Positions 1 to 6,830 of a stretch of 8,386 nt of DNA are shown one piece after another. The stretch comes from Sphingobacteriaceae bacterium (GTDB taxonomy: Bacteria > Bacteroidota > Bacteroidia > B-17B0 > Aurantibacillaceae). Position 1 is the stretch's first letter. Every line of letters starts with the position of its first letter. The notes beneath the pieces were generated by a model. That model worked only from the letters and a program-made list of their open reading frames with translations. It was not told the origin of the DNA and searched no databases. The stretch covers positions 1-8,386 of the forward strand of contig JANYCL010000434.1 of assembly GCA_025360355.1 (NCBI GenBank), given 5' to 3'. A program made the position numbers and the translations under genes.

Positions 1-228
1 CGAACCTGCACAAAGATTAGGGTAAGTCCAATTCGCAGTAGAGATTCCCAGTGGTTGTAAAGTAGAAGTGGCATTTGAGCAGATTACTCCCTGAACACTG
101 GCTGCAATTATTCCATCACAACAAGTCGGGCACGATGGCGCGGTATAACTCGCGACTACACTATATGTACATTGGGATGATGACCGAAGCGAAAAAAATA
201 ACAAGACTAAATAAAGTAAATTTTTCAT
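1..228 (-). CDS. Secreted Cys-rich protein, SprB-repeat-like, N-terminal fragment (open at left edge)
   Basis: An open frame starts at the ATG at 228-226 and runs without a stop to base 1, giving 76 residues; the rest lies outside the window. Residues 1-19 look like a type I signal peptide: MKN, then a Leu/Phe-rich core (residues 4-12), then a Ser-rich stretch ending SSSQ before Cys20. There is no LxxC lipobox, so it is probably not a lipoprotein. The mature part has Cys at 20, 33, 36, 37, 50 and 73, with CPTCCDG (33-39) and NLCAGS (71-76). This spacing resembles SprB-type repeats of Bacteroidota (SC..xCDG, then LCAGxY, then VTD..GC), found in large surface or type IX-secreted proteins. The family call rests on pattern memory and only part of one repeat. 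The gene follows the acetyltransferase by 71 nt on the same strand, so it may be the last gene of the operon or have its own promoter. It could instead be another secreted protein with a sorting domain. Confidence 0.75.
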   Translation of the reverse strand, partial: MKNLLYLVLLFFSLRSSSQCTYSVVASYTAPSCPTCCDGIIAASVQGVICSNATSTLQPLGISTANWTYPNLCAGS

Positions 229-299
229 GCTTTATTGACAACCAAAAACCATGCCAGAAATCAATTCGGTGGCAGAGCTTAGCCGAAGCCACTCCCCAT
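229..299. other. Intergenic spacer with a relatively GC-rich imperfect hairpin
   Basis: This 71-nt gap separates the acetyltransferase stop from the secreted-protein start. It holds a block (about 267-296) visibly richer in G and C than its surroundings. GTGGC at 269-273 pairs with GCCAC at 288-292, with a possible small inner pairing of GC at 277-278 with GC at 282-283. No T-run follows the stem on either strand, so it is not a standard intrinsic terminator. No TAnnTTTG-type Bacteroidota promoter element was found between it and the ATG at 228. It could be an mRNA structure between two genes of an operon, or part of a dispersed intergenic repeat. Confidence 0.35.
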
Positions 300-857
300 T
301 TATTCCATCTTCCTATCCTTGATCTTCACCGCCATATTCCCCTGATAAATTGAATAAGGTTCTAAAATTCCGGAAGCAACAGAACCAACGGTGACAATGG
401 AATGAGATTGCATGATAGTACCCGGACAAAGTTTTGCATCAGCACCTAACCATGCGCCTTCTTTCATAATTACTTCTCCTATGATAAGATCAAAAGTTAT
501 TTTACGGTAATCATGATTGCCGGTGATGATCATCGCGCGCTGTGAAATACAACAATTATCTTCAATCGTAACATGCGCTTGATTTTCTATCCAAACATTT
601 TCGCCGATCCAAACATTATTACCAATTGTTAGGTTCCATGGGAATTTTATGATGACGTGCGGTTTTAGAACAACACCTTTACCAATTTTAGCACCGAACA
701 AGCGCAAAATAAATCTGCGGAAACCATTGAACGGAAAAGCAGAATGAATGAACATCTCTTTCGCAAAATACCACATGTAAACTTTAAAAGGATTCGCGCC
801 CATTTTAAACCAGGTGTTTTTGAATTTCGACAGATCTGTTTTTGGTTTATCGCTCAT
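300..857 (-). CDS. wcaF: WcaF-like hexapeptide-repeat O-acetyltransferase
   Basis: This 185-residue protein has about the usual length of WcaF-type acetyltransferases, which move acetyl from acetyl-CoA to a sugar hydroxyl in the cytoplasm during colanic acid or other exopolysaccharide synthesis. Residues 1-50 form the amphipathic N-terminal part typical of the group. Residues about 56-165 carry the left-handed beta-helix hexads (for example IGKGVVL, IGNNVWIGENVWI, VTIEDNCCI, GAWLGADAKLCPGTIM). GNHDY at 113-117 supplies the expected catalytic His115. The C-terminal loop reads GNMA (173-176), where this family usually has GNPA; the change is minor and probably tolerated. The ATG at 857 overlaps the TGA of the preceding glycosyltransferase (ATGA, 4 nt), which fixes the start. 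It is the last tightly coupled gene of the operon. The acceptor sugar cannot be told; the symbol reflects family resemblance, not a proven colanic acid role. Confidence 0.88.
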   Translation of the reverse strand: MSDKPKTDLSKFKNTWFKMGANPFKVYMWYFAKEMFIHSAFPFNGFRRFILRLFGAKIGKGVVLKPHVIIKFPWNLTIGNNVWIGENVWIENQAHVTIEDNCCISQRAMIITGNHDYRKITFDLIIGEVIMKEGAWLGADAKLCPGTIMQSHSIVTVGSVASGILEPYSIYQGNMAVKIKDRKME

Positions 858-1996
858 GCAAATAAAACTTTGTATGCTTTTAAATCAGTTTCCGTATTAA
901 TTTTTTCCTTCATAAAGATAGTGCAATTTTTGCAAATATACTTGTAAAGCTCATCATCAAATGAAATCAGACTTTTTATCACATTCTCAAATTCATTCCT
1001 ATCCTTTAATTTAATTGCAAAGCCGCAACCTACTTCATTAATTCCATTCCACGGAGTAGTATCACTAATAATAACAGGACAAGCACTCATTAACGATTCG
1101 TAAATGCTGTGTCCAAAATTTTCATTTAAAGTTGGGAGGAATAAAAAATGATATTTATCAATCATTGGCTGGACTTCTTCAAAACTTAAATCGCCTTTAT
1201 AATTTACGGTGATGTTCTTAGGCATTCTCTTAATGATAGTTTCACATTGACTCCAATATAATTTATCTTCCAATGAACCATAAATATCGTAAGTGATCTT
1301 TCCTTTTATTTGAATCTTACTTAAAATATCTAAAGCGTAATGGAGATTTTTCACTTTAGCAACGCGCGACAAATAAAATAATTTAAGTTCTCCAACTTCT
1401 TTTGTGATCGTTCTTTTCTCAACTAATTGTGCTGAATTTATGTTTGCTGCAATTCTTACATTCGCTTTCTTTAGAATCTTTTTGATTTCCTGTTCTTCTC
1501 CGGAATTTGTCGCATGAAAAATTGTTTTAGAGTGGAGATTAACGAATTTCAATAAGGATAAAAACAATTTCTTCTTCAAAGGTTTTATCGACATCGCGCC
1601 TTTCCCTAACATACCACGTGGTGCTAAAACAATATCTGCCTTTAATTTTCCTGCTTTTTCAAAACGTAATGGTAATAGAGAAAAATTATACGACCAAAAA
1701 CTATTTAAATAAATAATATCAGGCTTGACCCCGTTAATCACATCCAAAATATTTTTAGACTTCAATTTTTCCTTCGAAAAATAATAAACCGGAATATCAT
1801 TATGTTTTGTCCAGGTATTGGACTTAATTCCCTTATAAGGAATTTTTGAACCCAGATCGCAATTCGTGGTGATGACAAAAAAATTAAATTCATCTTTCAA
1901 TAAATTCAGCATGGAATAAACTGATTTTACCGGTCCGCCTGCTTTATTACCGGGCAAATACCAATCAATTAAAACAGCTATGTTCTTTTTTGTCAA
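854..1996 (-). CDS. Family 4 glycosyltransferase (GT-B fold), TTG start
   Basis: This 380-residue protein should be a retaining glycosyltransferase that passes a sugar from a nucleotide donor to a lipid-linked glycan on the cytoplasmic face of the membrane. The N-terminal domain begins with strand NIAVLIDWYLPG (5-16) and the GGPVKSV loop (20-26); LAPRGMLGKGA (124-134) is a recurrent motif in capsule glycosyltransferases of this type. The C-terminal domain carries SRVAKVKN (210-217), with Arg211 and Lys216 at the usual donor-phosphate positions, and an EX7E motif, Glu292 to Glu300, in NENFGHSIYE. The start is TTG at 1996-1994: an in-frame TAA lies directly upstream (1999-1997), and the next Met (residue 29) would remove the first strand and the glycine loop. 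The TTG overlaps the amidotransferase TGA by 4 nt. Donor and acceptor are unknown; no signal peptide or membrane segment is seen. Confidence 0.9.
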   Translation of the reverse strand: MTKKNIAVLIDWYLPGNKAGGPVKSVYSMLNLLKDEFNFFVITTNCDLGSKIPYKGIKSNTWTKHNDIPVYYFSKEKLKSKNILDVINGVKPDIIYLNSFWSYNFSLLPLRFEKAGKLKADIVLAPRGMLGKGAMSIKPLKKKLFLSLLKFVNLHSKTIFHATNSGEEQEIKKILKKANVRIAANINSAQLVEKRTITKEVGELKLFYLSRVAKVKNLHYALDILSKIQIKGKITYDIYGSLEDKLYWSQCETIIKRMPKNITVNYKGDLSFEEVQPMIDKYHFLFLPTLNENFGHSIYESLMSACPVIISDTTPWNGINEVGCGFAIKLKDRNEFENVIKSLISFDDELYKYICKNCTIFMKEKINTETDLKAYKVLFA

Positions 1997-3879
1997 TTAA
2001 TATTATTTTTCGTTAACCAATTCTCTAAAACAATTAAATGCCAAACCCTCGACCACGAAACGCGTGCATCATCTTTTAAAAATTGTTGCCACAGATTTAA
2101 TACAGCCTCGTCATTTACAAAATCACGTTTTGCTAATGAATTTATGTTCCGTTCACAAAAAGCTCTTAATTCATTCTTCATCCAATCCTTCCATGGCAAT
2201 GTAAAACCCATTTTAGGACGGTTAATTATTTCAATAGGCAATAAGCCCTCCAACGAATCAGTCAATAATTTTTTTGGTGTTGAAGGATATTTGAATTCAT
2301 CATTCACTCCTAAAACAAATTCCAATAATTTATGGTCTAAGAACGGAACACGGACTTCCAAAGCAACAGCCATGCTCATTTGATCGGTATCCCTCAATAA
2401 AATATTTTGCATGTAAGTATTTATCTCGAGTGACGAAACGTAAGACAATAAATGTTCTTTGTCTGTTTTTTTAACACCCTCAACAAGCGACACCAAATTA
2501 TTTTTCAAGTTACCATTTAAAAGATCGCTCATTTGATCTTCAGAAAAAACTTTGCGTGATATAGGATAAGCTGATACTACATTTACTTTTTCCTGAGAAA
2601 GAACTTCATAGATCTTATCTCCTGCAACTGACTTATTCTTCGCTTTCAAAACAGATGCAGGCATTTTTCGCATCCAGGCAGGGAACATATTCAGATAATT
2701 CTTTCTATTTATTTCCGCCATCCGTTTAAAAACATCATAGCCAGCAAAAACTTCATCACCACCCAAACCGGATAAAGCCATTGTAATTCCCGCTTGTTTT
2801 GTCGCTTTAGAAACAACATAAGTATTCGGACCATCACCACTCGGATGATCTAGAGCATTTAAAGATTCAGGCAATTGTTTTAAAAAATCTTCTGGAGACA
2901 ATTTTATTTCGTGATGATCCGTTCCAAATTGTTCCGCAATTTTTTTCGCGTATTTTGCTTCAGAAAATTCACTTTCATCAAACGAAATGTTAAATGTTTC
3001 TACTTTTTTTGAGGACATCTTACTCATGATCCCAACAACGGCACTCGAATCAATTCCCCCGGATAAAAAAGCACCGAAAGGAACATCTGCTACTAATCTT
3101 CTCTCCACCGACTGAAACAACAGCTCTTTTGTTTTAGCACAGGTTTGTTTGTAATCTAAATTGTTTAATCCGGATGTGAAATTATTTAAGTCCCAATATT
3201 TTTTTATGGTCACATCACCGTCTTTCATAAACATATAATGACCGGGCATTAACATTTTCACATTTTCAATAATGGTATTGGGAGCGTGAACTGTTTGATA
3301 TAAAAAATATTCGTTAATAGCATTGCGGTTCAATTTACGTTCAACAAGACCTGAACTTAAAATAGAACGAACTTCAGAAGCAAAGACCAATTGATCATTT
3401 ACATAAGCATAATACAGAGGTTTAATTCCTACTCTATCTCTTGCAATAAATAAAGTTTTATCAATCGTATCATACAACGCAAAAGCAAACATGCCATTAA
3501 ATTTGCTCAGACAATCAGTTCCCCAACGTTGATATGCCGCTAAAATAACTTCTGTATCTGAATTAGTTTTGAAATTGTAAGGCAAATTAGTATTGCCCTG
3601 CGCCATGCGTTGCAGTTCGAGTTTCAGATCTTTGTAATTATATAATTCACCATTATAAATAATAACATAACGCCCATCACCACTGTGCATGGGCTGATTT
3701 GCACTTTCAGTAAGATCAATAATTGATAAACGGGCATGACCAAGATAAATTGTTTCGTTATTCCAACTGCTTTGTGCGTTTGGTCCACGGTGTTTAAGAG
3801 ATTCAACCATTGCAGAAATAACAGAAGAGTAATTTTTATTATCACCAGTTGCTATTGTAAACCCTGCAATGCCGCACAT
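1993..3879 (-). CDS. asnB: Glutamine-hydrolysing asparagine synthase family amidotransferase (AsnB-like)
   Basis: This intact 628-residue protein matches the usual length of AsnB-type enzymes. The N-terminal class II glutaminase domain (about 1-210) begins MCGIAGF, leaving Cys2 as nucleophile after Met removal. It also has RGP (31-33), YNGELYNY (75-82) and SDTE (107-110), all expected for glutamine binding and hydrolysis. The synthetase domain (about 240-600) has the ATP PP-loop SGGIDSS (273-279) and SGLGGDEVFAGY (370-381). Family knowledge: such enzymes make asparagine from aspartate, but copies inside polysaccharide clusters often amidate a sugar carboxylate, as proposed for WbpS in Pseudomonas O-antigen synthesis. 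Its place between an epimerase and a glycosyltransferase favours the sugar role (inference). The ATG at 3879 is 1 nt after the epimerase stop, and its TGA overlaps the next gene's TTG. An AAGG about 9 nt upstream of the ATG may be a weak ribosome-binding site. Confidence 0.92.
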   Translation of the reverse strand: MCGIAGFTIATGDNKNYSSVISAMVESLKHRGPNAQSSWNNETIYLGHARLSIIDLTESANQPMHSGDGRYVIIYNGELYNYKDLKLELQRMAQGNTNLPYNFKTNSDTEVILAAYQRWGTDCLSKFNGMFAFALYDTIDKTLFIARDRVGIKPLYYAYVNDQLVFASEVRSILSSGLVERKLNRNAINEYFLYQTVHAPNTIIENVKMLMPGHYMFMKDGDVTIKKYWDLNNFTSGLNNLDYKQTCAKTKELLFQSVERRLVADVPFGAFLSGGIDSSAVVGIMSKMSSKKVETFNISFDESEFSEAKYAKKIAEQFGTDHHEIKLSPEDFLKQLPESLNALDHPSGDGPNTYVVSKATKQAGITMALSGLGGDEVFAGYDVFKRMAEINRKNYLNMFPAWMRKMPASVLKAKNKSVAGDKIYEVLSQEKVNVVSAYPISRKVFSEDQMSDLLNGNLKNNLVSLVEGVKKTDKEHLLSYVSSLEINTYMQNILLRDTDQMSMAVALEVRVPFLDHKLLEFVLGVNDEFKYPSTPKKLLTDSLEGLLPIEIINRPKMGFTLPWKDWMKNELRAFCERNINSLAKRDFVNDEAVLNLWQQFLKDDARVSWSRVWHLIVLENWLTKNNIN

Positions 3880-3880
3880 A

Positions 3881-4837
3881 TTATTTAACCTTGATCAATT
3901 TCAGGAACAAAGGATCATTCATTAATATTTTAACCCCATCTTCAAGCGATTTCAGATCCCTCGCCAATATTTCTTTCATTTTAGAATTATCAGGCTGACG
4001 TCTGGTCATATCCCCTTCTCCTAAAGGCGGTAAAAAATGTATTTGTGATTTTGAATCTGAAATTTTTATAATTGCTTTCGCGAGATCAAGAATGGTCATT
4101 AATTTATCACTTCCAATATTGATCACGTCATTACTCAATAAATTATTATTGAAAATTTTAATAATTGTATCGATAGTATCATCTACGTAAGTAAATGTTC
4201 TTGTTTGAGAACCTTCTCCATAAATTGTAATTGGCTCTCCCTTCAGAGCACAAGATAAAAAGCGCGGAATTACGAAATCGGTACTTTGATTTGGTCCGTA
4301 CGTATTAAAGAAACGGAAAATTGTATAAGGCAAATGATATTCCTGCCAATAGCTTCTAAAAAAACATTCCCCAACATTTTTCACAACAGCATAAGGCACG
4401 CGTGAATTAAGCGGAGTTTTATATTCGTTTTGAGGGATCTCAACCGGCTCTCCATAAACTTCAGAAGAAGAAGAAAAATAAACATGCTTAACACTACAGT
4501 TTTTCGCAAGCGACAAAATATTTTTAATTCCATCAATATCATCTAAAACTAAAATAGGATGAAGCTGCGTACGCTGAACGCCAACAACAGCAGCAAAATG
4601 GAAAACATAATCGAAATTATTAGAGTACATGATCGGCGCTAATTGCTGGTAATTATTGCAATCCGCTTTCACAAATTTAAAATTCGCGTTATCGAGCTTC
4701 GGTAATTTTTCACGGTCGCCCGTACTTAAATTATCGACAACGATAACGTAATTATTTTTATCGGCGATAAGCGCTTTCACTAATGCGCTGCCAATATTAC
4801 CTGCACCACCTGTTACTAAAATTTTTTTCTGACTCAT
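3881..4837 (-). CDS. NAD-dependent nucleotide-sugar epimerase/dehydratase (extended SDR)
   Basis: This 318-residue cytoplasmic enzyme should act on a nucleotide sugar to supply a glycosyltransferase donor. The Rossmann domain starts with VTGGAGNIGSAL (8-19), the GxxGxxG dinucleotide site, and Asp35 at the end of strand two suits NAD rather than NADP. The catalytic set is SSSSEVYGEP (122-131) with Tyr149-x3-Lys153 (YAVVK). RFFNTYGP (175-182), ITIYGEGSQTRTFTYVDD (203-220) and RRQPDNSK (279-286) are substrate-domain motifs shared by UDP-glucose 4-epimerases and UDP-glucuronate decarboxylases. The sequence does not decide between 4-epimerase, decarboxylase and 4,6-dehydratase roles. If it makes or keeps a uronic acid product, it would link to the adjacent amidotransferase. 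Its ATG overlaps the TGA of the upstream glycosyltransferase by 4 nt (ATGA), and the amidotransferase begins 1 nt after its stop. No defect is visible. Confidence 0.9.
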   Translation of the reverse strand: MSQKKILVTGGAGNIGSALVKALIADKNNYVIVVDNLSTGDREKLPKLDNANFKFVKADCNNYQQLAPIMYSNNFDYVFHFAAVVGVQRTQLHPILVLDDIDGIKNILSLAKNCSVKHVYFSSSSEVYGEPVEIPQNEYKTPLNSRVPYAVVKNVGECFFRSYWQEYHLPYTIFRFFNTYGPNQSTDFVIPRFLSCALKGEPITIYGEGSQTRTFTYVDDTIDTIIKIFNNNLLSNDVINIGSDKLMTILDLAKAIIKISDSKSQIHFLPPLGEGDMTRRQPDNSKMKEILARDLKSLEDGVKILMNDPLFLKLIKVK

Positions 4838-5874
4838 AAATTTATAATACTCATTAATTTATCTGCCCAGATCTCGGGAGTTAGTTTTGAAGCTAATCCG
4901 AAGCTTTTTTGCGACATAACAACTAAGTCGGCATTAGGCATTAGGGTAAATTTATTCAATTTCTGCTTTAATTGCGTAATATTTCCCGCTTCAAATGTAA
5001 ATCCATTACTATTTTCGACTAAAAAGGAATCTATAGCCCCCACTTCATTGGAACAAAGGATGGGAAAGCCGGCCGCAGCATATTCGTGCACCACAACACC
5101 CCAGGGCTCAAAAGAACTGGGTAATACAAAAACCCCCGTGTCTTTAATGATATTTGCCATTTCATAAGGCTGTAAAAAACCAAAATGTTTAATTTTCGGA
5201 TGAACAAACGGATCAATATTTCCTTTACCCAAACACCATAACTCCCATTCGGAGGGATTTTCAGTTTGCATCTGAATGAATGCTTTCCATAGATCTTCAA
5301 TTCCTTTTTCGGAAGCATATCTACCCACATATAAAAATCTTTTAGGAATGTTTGACTCTTTTTCAGTTTTTAACCTCGCGTATGAACTGAATAAAGAAAA
5401 ATCACAACAGTATAAACCCTTAGTAATATTAGAATCAGGAAAACCTAAATGTTTTGCAAAATCAAATTGTTTTTGTCCGGCAACAAAAGCATTTGAAATA
5501 TATTTTTTTAGTGTCAGTTTAAAATAAAGACAACCAAAGATCTGTCTTAAAGTTCCTTTCCATTGATTATCAAAAGCAATAACAGTTTTTACTTGGAGAG
5601 TTTTTACAATTTTCAGATAAGGTTTATGGATCCATCCTCCAATGAAAACAAAATCTGGTTTAAAATCTTTTGCAAGGGATATTAATTGTTCTTGCGTAAA
5701 AACTTCGCGTTCCTTAATCGTAATATTTTTATGAACGTTCTCAAATTTAAAAGGAGCAACTGAATTTATTTTTTTACTGATGATGAGTATCTCACAATTA
5801 CTTTTATCTGCAACAACATTAAAGCCGTTAATTAAATACAACGCCAATTCTTCATATAGAACAAGGATCTTCAT
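4834..5874 (-). CDS. Family 4 glycosyltransferase (GT-B fold)
   Basis: This 346-residue protein is predicted to add a sugar from a nucleotide donor to the growing repeat unit at the cytoplasmic membrane face. It starts with strand MKILVLYEELALY (1-13), and KPDFVFIGGWIHKPY (72-86) is typical of the acceptor domain. The donor domain carries YVGRYASEKG (182-191), with Arg185 and Lys190 in the canonical GR..EKG donor-phosphate motif. The EX7E motif is Glu256 to Glu264 in SSFEPWGVVVHE, followed by AAAGFPILCS (266-275). It is on the short side for GT4 but both domains are present. The ATG at 5874 shares one base with the stop of the SGNH gene (TAATG), a layout that favours re-initiation. It differs in sequence from the other glycosyltransferase in the window, so the two probably make different linkages. 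Donor and linkage are unknown. Confidence 0.9.
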   Translation of the reverse strand: MKILVLYEELALYLINGFNVVADKSNCEILIISKKINSVAPFKFENVHKNITIKEREVFTQEQLISLAKDFKPDFVFIGGWIHKPYLKIVKTLQVKTVIAFDNQWKGTLRQIFGCLYFKLTLKKYISNAFVAGQKQFDFAKHLGFPDSNITKGLYCCDFSLFSSYARLKTEKESNIPKRFLYVGRYASEKGIEDLWKAFIQMQTENPSEWELWCLGKGNIDPFVHPKIKHFGFLQPYEMANIIKDTGVFVLPSSFEPWGVVVHEYAAAGFPILCSNEVGAIDSFLVENSNGFTFEAGNITQLKQKLNKFTLMPNADLVVMSQKSFGLASKLTPEIWADKLMSIINL

Positions 5875-6830
5875 TATTTAAAATTAGTAATTTTTACGGT
5901 TGTCAAACTATCTTTAAATTCTTTAGTGAATCTTACCGCGCCGTTATAATTTAAATGCGTTGTATTAATAAATAAACTGTCAGGATAAATAACAGAACTG
6001 AAATCAAAAACTCTCACATTAGCTAGAGCTCTTAATTCATTCACAAAAGCTTTAGCATCCTCAGGATTTTTATAGTTTGTGAAATAACAAGAATGATAAG
6101 GCGGCACAACGAAAACAAAATAGCGGCCCTTATTTTCATTAATGGTTTTGAAAAACTCTTTCTTTAATTTATCCTCATGCAAAAAAACATCCTGATGTTC
6201 CCGTCGATATTTGATCAAGTCATCGATCATTTTTTGAGGTAAAACAGTTTTATCAATAAAAGCTCCATCTTTCGAATATTTCGTCAATTGCATTCGGTTA
6301 TTTAAATAGTAACGCAAATAATTTTCAAATTGTCCGACATATTTTACAAATGGAATAGAATATTGTAATTTATAATCAGCACCAAGTAATTTTTTTACTT
6401 CCGGATCATTGGAGTTGTATAAATAATTGGCAATATCTCCTGTTTTAGTATTGATCCCATCCAGATCAATATTCGCAATGATCACAGAAGATCTTTTATT
6501 CTTCTTTTTACATTCTTCTTTAATAAAAAACAACATCACATTCTCCTGCGTTCCTTCTAATCCGTAATTAAAATAATTTGGTCCTAGAATTTCAGGAATG
6601 AAACTCGCTTCAGCCCTTGAAGATCCAATAATGGGGATTTCAGTAGGGTCGTTTAAATTAATAATTCGGTTAATTTTGTATGCGCCGCAATTTTCATTTG
6701 CAAGAATGATTTTTTTCTCAAATAAAAAACAAAACGCAGCGGAGATCATTCCCACTATAAGCAGAACAGGAACCAGTATTTTAATTACATATTTCCTAAA
6801 ATTGGAAATAGATGAATTCTCCTTGTGCAT
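5874..6830 (-). CDS. Membrane-anchored SGNH/DltD-like protein, putative polysaccharide O-acetylation partner of the MBOAT
   Basis: This 318-residue protein has a short Lys/Arg-containing N-terminus (1-17) and one hydrophobic helix (about 18-37), so it is probably anchored in the inner membrane with its domain in the periplasm. IPIIGSSRAEASF (66-78) resembles block I of SGNH/DltD-like proteins, with Ser71 the likely nucleophile. VVPPYHS (241-247) and HLNYNGAVRF (292-301) match the later blocks, with His292 the likely catalytic base. The residue three before that His, usually Asp in the DxxH dyad, is Asn289. Family knowledge: an AlgJ/AlgX- or PatB-type SGNH enzyme commonly takes acetyl delivered by an MBOAT protein and puts it on a glycan. 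The ATG at 6830 lies 35 nt inside the MBOAT gene, and the next Met (28) would break the membrane helix. It could instead be a non-catalytic or polymer-binding relative. Membership of a GDSL-like family is likely; activity is uncertain. Confidence 0.75.
   Translation of the reverse strand: MHKENSSISNFRKYVIKILVPVLLIVGMISAAFCFLFEKKIILANENCGAYKINRIINLNDPTEIPIIGSSRAEASFIPEILGPNYFNYGLEGTQENVMLFFIKEECKKKNKRSSVIIANIDLDGINTKTGDIANYLYNSNDPEVKKLLGADYKLQYSIPFVKYVGQFENYLRYYLNNRMQLTKYSKDGAFIDKTVLPQKMIDDLIKYRREHQDVFLHEDKLKKEFFKTINENKGRYFVFVVPPYHSCYFTNYKNPEDAKAFVNELRALANVRVFDFSSVIYPDSLFINTTHLNYNGAVRFTKEFKDSLTTVKITNFK

Noticed and set aside
268..293. Intrinsic terminator at the hairpin in the 229-299 spacer
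   Set aside because: The stem is only 5-6 pairs with a 14-nt loop, and no T-tract follows on either strand.
280..300. Tiny frame (MGSGFG) starting directly after the acetyltransferase stop
   Set aside because: Six codons with no supporting signal; it is explained by chance within the GC-rich spacer.
75..353. Plus-strand 92-codon reading frame
   Set aside because: It lies opposite the signal-peptide gene (228-1) and the end of the acetyltransferase. Its translation has no domain-like pattern, while the minus-strand frames show clear protein features.
2144..2383. Plus-strand frame opposite the amidotransferase gene
   Set aside because: It is antisense to conserved AsnB coding sequence and shows no domain or start-signal evidence.
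5031..5330. Minus-strand 99-codon frame inside the GT4 gene
   Set aside because: It is an alternative frame of a gene with intact GT4 motifs and has no recognisable features of its own.
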